DNA from: DATLGB01 sp037724045
GTDB taxonomy: Bacteria > Actinomycetota > Thermoleophilia > Solirubrobacterales > Solirubrobacteraceae
Assembly (NCBI GenBank): GCA_037724045.1
Contig: JBBJOW010000014.1
Coordinates: forward strand, 7,566-71,565
Reading direction: 5' to 3'
Length of the DNA: 64,000 nucleotides
Shown piece after piece: positions 58,367 to 64,000 of the stretch. The notes under the pieces are model-generated. The model was not told where the DNA came from. It made no database searches and was given only the letters and a program-made list of their open reading frames with translations. Position 1 is the first letter of the stretch; each line of letters begins with the position of its first letter. Position numbers and translations under genes: made by a program.

Positions 58367-59178
58367 AGGTCGTACCCCGTCGGGCGTTCGTCGCTCGGCC
58401 GCAACCGCTCGTCATGGTCCGGAGCGATGCCTGAGCGCAGCTCGGCGAAGGTCCGGACGTCCACACGCTCCCAGATGCTGCCGCCGAAGTGCTTGAGCAG
58501 CACGTTGACCAGCCACTCCTCGCGCGCCTTGTTCGGACAGGCGATCAGCAACAGGCAGACGTTGCGCTCCTCCCCTGCCGCCTTCACCTTCTCGGCAATG
58601 CGCTTCTGGTTGTAATGGCCAAGGTCGACCTCGACCCACACCAGATCTGCACCGTTACGGCCCTCGCGCGCCCGGAACACCGCATCGGGCCGCGACTGGG
58701 CGTCCTTCTCCTTCTTCTCGGGCTCGTACGGCTTCGGCGGCAGCAGGTGCTCGGGGATCGCGTTCGCCCCCAGCCAGTCGCACACCCGGTTCGTGACGAT
58801 CTGATGCGGGATCGACGGCTCGTTGAGGTCGAGCCGCCAGTGCCGCGTCGCGAACCAACCGCTGGACTCCTCGGAGCGAATCTGTAACGCCGTCCGCCCG
58901 CGGGAGGTCAGGAAGTACACCGACTGGAGGCGCTCCGAATCCGCCAGCTGAACACTGCGCCGATCCAGGTACCCGCCGCTGACGAGCTCGCCGAGCCGGT
59001 TCAGCGCCCGCTTCCTCGACCGATTTGGAAAGCCGCGCTCGTGGAGCTCATCCAACGTCTCGACCCGTCGCGTCACCAGCATCTCCATCACCCGCACATC
59101 CCGCGCCTGAATGGCTACTTGCTTTCGCCGGCGCCGCGGCGCACCGTCGAAGCCGGCCTCTCGATCGTTCGGTTCCAT
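58363..59178 (-). CDS. Replication-relaxation-like protein
   Basis: A 271-residue protein resembling the Replic_Relax family of actinobacterial mobile elements. It has an N-terminal winged-helix part (VRVMEMLVTRRVETLDELHE, then ALNRLGELVSGGYLDRR) and YFLTSRGRTAL. A nuclease-like alpha/beta region follows, with RPDAVFRARE, DLVWVEVDLGHYNQKRI and VCLLLIACPNKAREEW. The D...ExD arrangement suggests a PD-(D/E)xK-like fold, which I infer only from pattern. I chose the ATG at 59178; a GTG at 59202 is an alternative. Confidence 0.75.
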   Translation of the reverse strand: MEPNDREAGFDGAPRRRRKQVAIQARDVRVMEMLVTRRVETLDELHERGFPNRSRKRALNRLGELVSGGYLDRRSVQLADSERLQSVYFLTSRGRTALQIRSEESSGWFATRHWRLDLNEPSIPHQIVTNRVCDWLGANAIPEHLLPPKPYEPEKKEKDAQSRPDAVFRAREGRNGADLVWVEVDLGHYNQKRIAEKVKAAGEERNVCLLLIACPNKAREEWLVNVLLKHFGGSIWERVDVRTFAELRSGIAPDHDERLRPSDERPTGYDL

Positions 59179-59709
59179 ACCTCTTACTTCGGTTGAGCTC
59201 ACGGAAGTGTTGGGAAATCGTCCCGGTCGGAATCACGCCGGACTCCCGCGCTCGACCCGGGAACACGCACACGCGACGGACCGGTTGGCCCCGGGACCCC
59301 GGCCGGGAAGTGGTCCGGGCAGACCGTGACGAACGCCGGGAAGCGCAGCGGGCAGCGTCCCGCAAGGAACCCGCACAAAAGCCCTGGAAATAGAAGTGAG
59401 TTGGGCGAGGTGTCCTTGGCGGACACCTCGCCCAAGGGCTCGGTTTCGCTCGGGACTGACGTCCCGGCGAAAGAGCGACACGGTCCCGGTCCTACGGACC
59501 CACGCTCGACAAGTCGAGCCAAGCTGGCGCCAATCGCTCCGCCCCACCTCTCCGGTGACAGCGGGAGCCCGACGCTCCACAAACTGCGGGCCTGCCTCGA
59601 AGGACGCGCTCGGGGCCGTCGTTGCGTGCACGACTTTCGCTTCCAGAGGCGGAACTGGCAGCCAGCCACAGCGGTCGCCCGAGTGCTGCAAGCCTCTAAG
59701 CGGCAGCGG
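59179..59709. other. Gene-poor stretch with one long hairpin
   Basis: Several overlapping open frames cross this region on both strands, but none has coherent protein-like composition. The one feature I can support is the hairpin listed separately at 59401-59435. The frames are probably by-products of GC content. Confidence 0.4.
59401..59435. terminator. 15-bp perfect stem-loop
   Basis: TTGGGCGAGGTGTCC pairs perfectly with GGACACCTCGCCCAA around a 5-base TTGGC loop. It is preceded by AAATAGAAGTGAG. There is no T run after it on the plus strand, but on the minus strand it is followed by CTCACTTCTATTT. It could terminate transcription arriving from the right, such as from the gene at 59710. 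Confidence 0.5.
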
Positions 59710-60081
59710 CTACCTGTCGTCCACCGCAGGCGCATCCGAGGCCACTCGGACGTGGCCCCAGTCGCCGTCCAGCTCGTAGACGCCGTCGTCGCGGACCACG
59801 AAGCTGTCGATGTTGCCCCGGTCCCTCTCGCCGCTCGCATCGGTGGCAGGCGGGCCTCCGCGGCTTAGCCATTCGAGCGAGCGCACCGCTGGGAACGTCA
59901 GCGCGACCCGGCGGTACGCGTATTGCTCGCCCGGCTTCGGCGGGTGCCAGCGAGGGTGCTGTTCCGTGAGTACGGCATCGAGATCAAAGCTCAGGCTCGT
60001 GGCGGACTCATGAACCCCGAGCACCCAGGAGTCCTCCAGATACAGGTGCTCTAAGCCCGGAAGCGTGTCGTAGGAGGCCAC
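59710..60081 (-). CDS. Hypothetical protein
   Basis: A 123-residue protein without a family name I can give. It starts MASYDTLPGLEHLYLEDSWV and alternates strands and turns (VLGVHESATSLSFDLDAVLT, YAYRRVALTFPAVRSLEWLS), ending with GNIDSFVVRDDGVYELDGDW. It looks like a compact beta-rich single domain, as in many orphan immunity-like or regulatory proteins. No toxin gene is adjacent, so I do not propose that role. Confidence 0.72.
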   Translation of the reverse strand: MASYDTLPGLEHLYLEDSWVLGVHESATSLSFDLDAVLTEQHPRWHPPKPGEQYAYRRVALTFPAVRSLEWLSRGGPPATDASGERDRGNIDSFVVRDDGVYELDGDWGHVRVASDAPAVDDR

Positions 60082-60249
60082 GGGCGGAGGCTATTCGGAC
60101 TTGCGCTTTCGCTGAGGCTGTCGCGTAAGTCGCGCGCTCAGCCGCGTCGACGAAGTCCCGTTCGCTCCAAGGCGATCTGAGGGCTTCTGGACCCCGATCG
60201 CGACAAAGATGCTTCCGCGAAACGTGACCCCGGCGGCAGCGCCGGACTT

Positions 60250-60278
60250 ATGCGACAGCCCTCTCTGCCAACGTTCGG
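60250..60278 (+). pseudogene. 5' part of a small reading frame split by the IS element
   Basis: The ATG at 60250 reads MRQPSLPTFG up to the IS insertion point. If the IS and one copy of the TCGG target duplication are removed, the frame continues without a break into the sequence at 61862 and ends at 61961. The joined product is 42 residues. Upstream of the ATG the frame stays open to 60181 but has no other clear start. Confidence 0.4.
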
Positions 60279-60337
60279 TGAGACGCTCATGATCAGGGAA
60301 CTACTGACCCTTGAGGGCGAGAACGGAGCATGTTGGG

Positions 60338-60829
60338 ATGTCGCAGGACAACGGACACGATGGGGCTGGTGCCGCGGCCCGGTTCGCGCAGCGAGCCGTA
60401 GGCGAGCGAGGCGAATCGGGCCGCGCGCGCGGCGCGTCGGCGGGGTCGCCTGACCCGGAGCTGGTCGAGCGCGCGAAGCGTCGGCGGTTCAGCGCGGAGT
60501 ACAAGCTCGCGGTCGTGCGCGAGGCTGACGGGTGCAGCGAGCCGGGCGAGATCGGTGCGTTGTTGCGTCGCGAGGGGTTGTATTCGTCGCATCTGACGCA
60601 GTGGCGCCAGGCGCGCGACGCTGGGGCGTTGGAGGCGCTGGCGCGGCCGCGGGGCCGCAAGCGCGCCGACCGGCGCGACGTTGAGATGGCGGCGTTGCGC
60701 CGCCGCGCGGAGCGTGCCGAGGCGGAGCTGGTCAAGGCGCGCCACGTGATCGAGGTGCAGGGAAACGTCTCAGCGCTTCTGGGCGAGCTGCTCGAGCCCA
60801 GCGGCGCGGACGGGAGCACCGAGCGATGA
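60338..60829 (+). CDS. IS3-family transposase OrfA
   Basis: A 163-residue DNA-binding subunit with the IS3 OrfA helix-turn-helix region (RRRFSAEYKLAVVREADGCS, then EIGALLRREGLYSSHLTQWR) and a C-terminal coiled coil with leucine-zipper-like spacing (AERAEAELVKARHVIEVQ). The ATG at 60338 is chosen for length. Its end overlaps OrfB by 4 bp, so OrfB can be made by reinitiation. I see no classic A-rich slippery site for the usual frameshift. Confidence 0.88.
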   Translation: MSQDNGHDGAGAAARFAQRAVGERGESGRARGASAGSPDPELVERAKRRRFSAEYKLAVVREADGCSEPGEIGALLRREGLYSSHLTQWRQARDAGALEALARPRGRKRADRRDVEMAALRRRAERAEAELVKARHVIEVQGNVSALLGELLEPSGADGSTER

Positions 60830-61836
60830 TTGAGTCCACCGTCGAGGAGCTGACGCCGATCGTCGGCACCCGGCCGGCGTGCCGGGCACTCGGCGCGTCG
60901 CCCGCCACGATCTACCGGCGCCGCACCCCGCCGCCGCCGCGGCCGTCCAGGCGGCGGACGCCGCCCGCCAGGGCGCTCGGCGAGGCCGAGCGCGTCGCGG
61001 TGCTCGCCACGCTGACCAGCGAGCGTTTCGTCGACAGCTCGCCCGCGCAGGTGTGGGCGACGCTGCTCGACGAGGGCCGCTACCTGGCGTCGGAGCGAAC
61101 CATGTACCGGATCCTCGCCGGCGAGCACGGCAGCGTCCGCGAGCGCCGGGCGCAGCTTGAGCATCCGCCCTATGAGGCGCCGGAGCTGCTCGCCGAAGCA
61201 CCGAACGAGGTCTACAGCTGGGACATCACCAAGTTCAAGGGCCCCGCGAAGTGGACGTACTTCTACCTCTACGTGATCCTCGACGTCTTCAGCCGCTACG
61301 CGGTCGGCTGGACCGTTCAGCACCGCGAGTCGGGCCAGGTCGCCAAGGCGCTGATCGCGCAGGCCGTCGAGCAGCAGCAGATCCCGCGCGGCCAGTTGAC
61401 CGTGCATGCCGACCGCGGCAGCTCGATGACGTCCAAGCCGGTCGCGTTCCTGCTCGCCGATCTCGGCATCACCAAGAGCCACAGCCGGCCCTACACCTCG
61501 ACCGACAACCCCTACTCCGAAGCGCAGTTCAAGACGCTCAAATACCGGCCCGCGTTCCCGGCCCGCTTCGACTCGATCGAGCACGCCCGCGGCTTCTGCC
61601 GCGAGTTCTTCGACTACTACAACAACGTCCACCGCCATTCGGGGATCGGCCTGATGACCCCAGCGACCGTCCACCACGGACACGCCGCCACCGTCCACGC
61701 CGAGCGTCAGCGCGTCCTCAACTCCGCCTACGCCAACACGCCAGACCGGTTCGTCCGCCGCGCGCCCACGCCACCGCCAGTTCCGACTGCCGCGTGGATC
61801 AACAAGCCCACGCCGACCAAGGAGGCCGCTCACTAA
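60826..61836 (+). CDS. IS3-family transposase OrfB (rve domain)
   Basis: A 336-residue integrase-core transposase. An N-terminal HTH_21-like segment (RYLASERTMYRIL) precedes the rve domain. The DDE residues are in YSWDITKFKG (near 132), HADRGSSMTS (near 195) and SEAQFKTLKYRP (near 232). The end FFDYYNNVHRHSGIGLMTPA is the usual IS3 signature. No stop or frameshift interrupts it. Confidence 0.94.
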   Translation: MIESTVEELTPIVGTRPACRALGASPATIYRRRTPPPPRPSRRRTPPARALGEAERVAVLATLTSERFVDSSPAQVWATLLDEGRYLASERTMYRILAGEHGSVRERRAQLEHPPYEAPELLAEAPNEVYSWDITKFKGPAKWTYFYLYVILDVFSRYAVGWTVQHRESGQVAKALIAQAVEQQQIPRGQLTVHADRGSSMTSKPVAFLLADLGITKSHSRPYTSTDNPYSEAQFKTLKYRPAFPARFDSIEHARGFCREFFDYYNNVHRHSGIGLMTPATVHHGHAATVHAERQRVLNSAYANTPDRFVRRAPTPPPVPTAAWINKPTPTKEAAH

Positions 61837-61861
61837 ATCTCGAAGCGAAGTGTCTCATCGG

Positions 61862-61961
61862 ACTTGACAGGCTCCGGTTCGCGGACGACGACCTTCTGCC
61901 AATGCGGATCAACGTGGCTGTGGCACACGACGAAATCGTGCGCATAGACGGCCTGTATTAG
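61862..61961 (+). pseudogene. 3' part of the reading frame split by the IS element
   Basis: Continues the frame begun at 60250 with LDRLRFADDDLLPMRINVAV, then AHDEIVRIDGLY and a TAG stop. The segment has no start codon close to the IS end that would make a separate gene. The amphipathic and charged pattern looks coding, but the family is unknown. Confidence 0.4.
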
Positions 61962-62038
61962 CCTGAGGGTCGTCCGGCTCGCCCGCTGGCAGCCTCTGGT
62001 ATCCAAGCCTCGACCGCTACGCCCGCCTGCGAGAAGGA

Positions 62039-62224
62039 CTAGGCGACGGTGACGCGTCGGCGACTGTCGCGGTACGACCAGACAGCGGCGAACACCGCGA
62101 CGACTGTGCAGGCCGCGTACTCCACCACCCCGACGCCGCCAACCATCGTTGCCAGCAGCACCAGGAAAAGCTGTACGACCAAACCGAACACGACGGCACG
62201 GAGGACGTGCGCGAACCTACGCAT
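62039..62224 (-). CDS. Small two-helix membrane protein
   Basis: A 61-residue protein with two hydrophobic segments (AVVFGLVVQLFLVLLATMVG and YAACTVVAVFAAVWSY) separated by a short loop, ending in a basic tail (RDSRRRVTVA). No homologue is recognised. It is one of three small membrane proteins in the last 2 kb. Confidence 0.6.
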   Translation of the reverse strand: MRRFAHVLRAVVFGLVVQLFLVLLATMVGGVGVVEYAACTVVAVFAAVWSYRDSRRRVTVA

Positions 62225-62316
62225 AGGAGGACGGTACAGCGGCTTTCGGCCTCCCGCAAGCGCGACCCCAGGAGCCCCCGGTATCCAAGCCTCCGATCTC
62301 GGGGGTGGGGTTGCAG

Positions 62317-62691
62317 ATGCCGGTCGAATCTCGTCCCCTCGTGCCTGTGACGCCCTCCGCCGATACTCAATGGGTGCGCCTTCGCCGCATCGGCATCTTC
62401 GTCGGTACGACGCTCGTGTTGCTCTACCTCGTCATGAGTGGGGCATTCGACGACATCGAAGCAGCAACTTCATGGTCCGCTTCCGTGGCGTTCTACGGAG
62501 CGGTCTTCTTCATAGCGGGCGTGCTGTCCGGCGAGTGGAGGGCGTTAGCGTTGGTGCTCATCGGCTGGATCGTCGTCGCGCTCGCGCCGGACGCAACAGA
62601 GGAAGTACGCGCTTTGGCTTTTATCATTCTCGTGCCGATAGGAGCAGTGGGGCTGGCACTCGGAGTGGCGTGCCGCAAGATCATGGCTTAG
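62317..62691 (+). CDS. Small membrane protein with four helices
   Basis: A 124-residue protein with hydrophobic segments IGIFVGTTLVLLYLVM, VAFYGAVFFIAGVL, ALALVLIGWIVVALA and LAFIILVPIGAVGLALGVA. The ATG at 62317 is preferred over a GTG at 62305 because it avoids a Pro-free odd extension. Function is unknown. A 14-bp repeat (GGTATCCAAGCCTC) lies just upstream of it. Confidence 0.65.
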   Translation: MPVESRPLVPVTPSADTQWVRLRRIGIFVGTTLVLLYLVMSGAFDDIEAATSWSASVAFYGAVFFIAGVLSGEWRALALVLIGWIVVALAPDATEEVRALAFIILVPIGAVGLALGVACRKIMA

Positions 62692-62797
62692 GAGCCTCAT
62701 CGCACCCCTAGCAGCACTGCGTCCGCAAGCACCCGGTGGTCTTGAGGAAACCCGCTACTTCCGTGCTGGCTCCTAAGAACCCCAGCCCGGTATCCGC

Positions 62798-62962
62798 CTA
62801 CTCGCCGCCGCCGATCCAGGAGAGGTACAGCACGGCGAGGGCCGCCAACATCAGCAAGACTGCGGCGATAGCCACAGCCGCAAGCCGTGCTCGGCCACCA
62901 AGAGCCCAGAGCAGTACGAGCCCAGCCGCTACACAGCCGAGGCCGACCGAAGCGATAGTCAT
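62798..62962 (-). CDS. Very small two-helix membrane protein
   Basis: A 54-residue frame on the minus strand, ATG at 62962: MTIASVGLGCVAAGLVLLWA, then a short basic turn (GGRARLAAV) and AIAAVLLMLAALAVLYL ending SWIGGGE. Two clean hydrophobic helices and a basic inside loop support a real protein despite its size. No family is recognised. Confidence 0.55.
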   Translation of the reverse strand: MTIASVGLGCVAAGLVLLWALGGRARLAAVAIAAVLLMLAALAVLYLSWIGGGE

Positions 62963-63071
62963 GTAACCGCATCGTGACAGCCTGTGATCGCAGCCCTCGC
63001 GGCCATAGCTATCCGGGGGCTCGATGCTGCTTTTGCCTCAATGCGGCATCCTCGGGCGGTACCTTCAGCTA

Positions 63072-63377
63072 GTGACTTTCACGCAAGTGGTCCGCTGGCT
63101 GGATGATCGGTTGAGTCGGCCCGTCAAGGTCACAGTTGCCGGTCCTCCGGAGTCACGTGGGAACTCAGGCGCGGTCCTTGAGGGTGCTCTCGCGCCGGGA
63201 TACCGGGACCAGGCGATGATCGATCCGCGTGGCGGGACGCTTCGGCAGTGGTCGGTGGGACGGAGCGCGGGATTTCACTTGCTCGAAGGCGACTACCTCT
63301 CAGCCGAGCTAGAGGATGGCATTCTCTGGATCGAGACACGCGAGCTTCAGATCAACGTCGCCGAACTGTCCGACTGA
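63072..63377 (+). CDS. Hypothetical protein
   Basis: A 101-residue protein, start chosen at GTG 63072 to give VTFTQVVRWLDDRLSRPVKV. An ATG at 63024 would add 16 residues of unlikely composition. The rest alternates strands (VTVAGPPESRGNSGAVLEGA, FHLLEGDYLSAELEDGILWI). It looks like a small beta-rich domain. No function or partner is visible. Confidence 0.6.
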   Translation: MTFTQVVRWLDDRLSRPVKVTVAGPPESRGNSGAVLEGALAPGYRDQAMIDPRGGTLRQWSVGRSAGFHLLEGDYLSAELEDGILWIETRELQINVAELSD

Positions 63378-63392
63378 GCGCCACGCGCGTGG

Positions 63393-63459
63393 CGCCTGAG
63401 AGCGACTTCCGCTTCTGCTCGATGCGGAAGCGACGCCTGAGAGCGACTTCCGCTTCTGC
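63393..63459. repeat. 26-bp direct repeat, 41-bp period
   Basis: The segment CGCCTGAGAGCGACTTCCGC plus TTCTGC occurs at 63393-63418 and identically at 63434-63459. Related fragments GCTTYTGCCTCA...GC(G/A)GCA occur near 63029, 63453 and 63759. The repeats fall in the gaps between small genes. Confidence 0.7.
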
Positions 63460-63460
63460 C

Positions 63461-63736
63461 TCAAAGCGGCAGCCGCGAAAGGAGCTGGCGCAGGACGGCT
63501 TCGTGTGCTGTCTCGTCGCCATGAACCTCGTCGGTCACCGCAACGATCTCTTTGTGAGGCAGCGTGAAGACGCACGCACTCCACCATCGTGAGTCGTGGG
63601 GAGGCTGCACGATGGTTCCATCAGGCAGCAAGGTGATCTCCGGTGAGTTGGGGCCGTGGCGGTGATCTTCCCGCACGACGAAGCCCCAGCCCTCTGTTTG
63701 GCAGCGAGCGTGTATGGCGGCCTCAACCGGATGCAC
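63461..63736 (-). CDS. Hypothetical protein
   Basis: A 91-residue protein with ATG at 63736: MHPVEAAIHARCQTEGWGFV, followed by VREDHRHGPNSPEITLLPDG and VVQPP-like and ACVFTLPHKEIVAVTDEVHG segments. It appears beta-rich with a C-terminal helix (ETAHEAVLRQLLSRLPL). No family is recognised and no start alternative is better. Confidence 0.6.
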   Translation of the reverse strand: MHPVEAAIHARCQTEGWGFVVREDHRHGPNSPEITLLPDGTIVQPPHDSRWWSACVFTLPHKEIVAVTDEVHGDETAHEAVLRQLLSRLPL

Positions 63737-63829
63737 GGCAGGAAAGTATCCCGCGCTACTGCTTCTGCCTCAGAGCAGCACTCGAAGGAAGCCCCCACGC
63801 CGGGCGAGGTTCAGGCCCTTTGAAGCTGC

Positions 63830-64000
63830 CTAGCTCGGCTCTGAGGAATAGTTGATCGCGTCGGCGGGCGGCCCCGCTCCGTACCCATGCGCAAGGTCGG
63901 CCCAAAGGTCGGCCATGGCCTCTGCGACCTCGGCCGCGTTGTCGGTGGCGTGACCCCGGTGGTTCGGTCCGGTGCTTGTGAGAGTTCTATGCGCCCGCGA
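63830..64000 (-). CDS. 3' end of a gene entering from the right edge
   Basis: Only the last 56 codons are in the window, reading on the minus strand to a TAG at 63830-63832. The peptide includes HRGHATDNAAEVAEAMADLW and continues ADLAHGYGAGPPADAINYSS before EPS and the stop. The helical, acidic composition is protein-like and distinct from the other frames. The identity cannot be judged from this fragment. Confidence 0.6.
   Translation of the reverse strand, partial: SRAHRTLTSTGPNHRGHATDNAAEVAEAMADLWADLAHGYGAGPPADAINYSSEPS

Larger units (their letters stand above)
56672..59178 (+). mobile_element. Left part of an integrated element at the tRNA 3' end
   Basis: The tyrosine integrase, the HicB-like gene, the excisionase-like HTH and the replication-relaxation-like gene follow the tRNA in compact order, the usual layout of an integrative element using a tRNA 3' end as attachment site. 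I searched the remaining sequence for a repeat of the tRNA T-arm and acceptor segment and did not find one. The right border is therefore outside the window or has decayed, and the coordinates cover only the genes I can tie to it. Confidence 0.65.
60279..61857 (+). mobile_element. IS3-family insertion sequence
   Basis: A 1579-bp element with two overlapping transposase genes. The ends match as inverted repeats TGAGACGCT (left) and AGTGTCTCA (right, reverse complement TGAGACACT). It is flanked by a perfect 4-bp target duplication, TCGG at 60275-60278 and 61858-61861. The DDE transposase looks intact, so this is a recent or still active insertion. The 4-bp duplication falls within the range for IS3-family elements. 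Confidence 0.88.

Noticed and set aside
59199..59868. Overlapping plus- and minus-strand frames of 150-210 codons
   Set aside because: None has coherent composition, they contradict one another, and one runs antisense through the better-supported gene at 59710.
57000..64000. A right attachment site duplicating the tRNA 3' end
   Set aside because: I looked for the T-arm and acceptor sequence in the rest of the window and found no convincing copy.
1..64000. A CRISPR array
   Set aside because: No run of regularly spaced identical repeats is present. The only short-period repeat is the two-copy one at 63393-63459.

Overview
The window is strongly GC-rich, densely packed DNA with many ATGA/GTGA stop-start overlaps and frequent GTG starts. 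This, with ruvC-ruvA-ruvB, yebC, a DUF222/13E12 HNH gene and an SOS box of the CGAAC-N4-GTTCG type, points to an actinobacterium, probably Thermoleophilia/Solirubrobacterales. The taxonomic placement is inference.

Layout. 0-3.6 kb: a partial zinc-ribbon gene, then ruvB, ruvA, ruvC, a small membrane protein and yebC, all on the minus strand. 3.7-25 kb: a surface-glycan region with a glucose-1-phosphate cytidylyltransferase, a phosphohexomutase, many GT2 and GT4 glycosyltransferases, class I methyltransferases (two of them CmoB-like paralogues flanking a Wzx-type flippase), an acyltransferase, a large membrane protein and a FAD oxidoreductase. A cysC gene sits here between two inverted copies of a 168-bp palindromic repeat and next to a stub of cysN. 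26-41 kb: metabolism and regulation, with proline dehydrogenase and P5C dehydrogenase, a macro-domain protein, pdxT and pdxS, an RpiR regulator, rfbC, gluQ, a FadR-type regulator, a small lipoprotein, a two-domain glyoxalase-fold protein and a fused indolepyruvate:ferredoxin oxidoreductase.

41-53 kb: a second glycan cluster. It holds four paralogues of a glycosyltransferase-like family I cannot name, three unrelated sugar-deacetylase folds (NodB, YdjC/ChbG, LmbE/PIG-L), a GT4, an ABC exporter and an 864-residue fusion of a glycoside-hydrolase-like barrel with a GT2 and membrane segments. The gene set suggests assembly, trimming and export of an amino-sugar-containing glycan; the product is not knowable from sequence alone.

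53-56.6 kb: a GH3 enzyme, a DsbA-fold protein and an SOS-boxed HNH protein, then a tRNA with anticodon CAU. 56.6-64 kb: accessory DNA. A tyrosine integrase directly follows the tRNA, with a HicB-like protein, an excisionase-like HTH and a replication-relaxation-like protein. An intact IS3-family element with a 4-bp target duplication comes next, then small hypothetical and membrane proteins separated by short imperfect repeats. I found no duplicate of the tRNA 3' end, so the right limit of the integrated element is not in the window or is decayed.

The least expected signal is the 168-bp palindromic repeat. Three copies are exactly the same length, share a 58-bp core, and have arms that differ between copies yet stay complementary within each copy.
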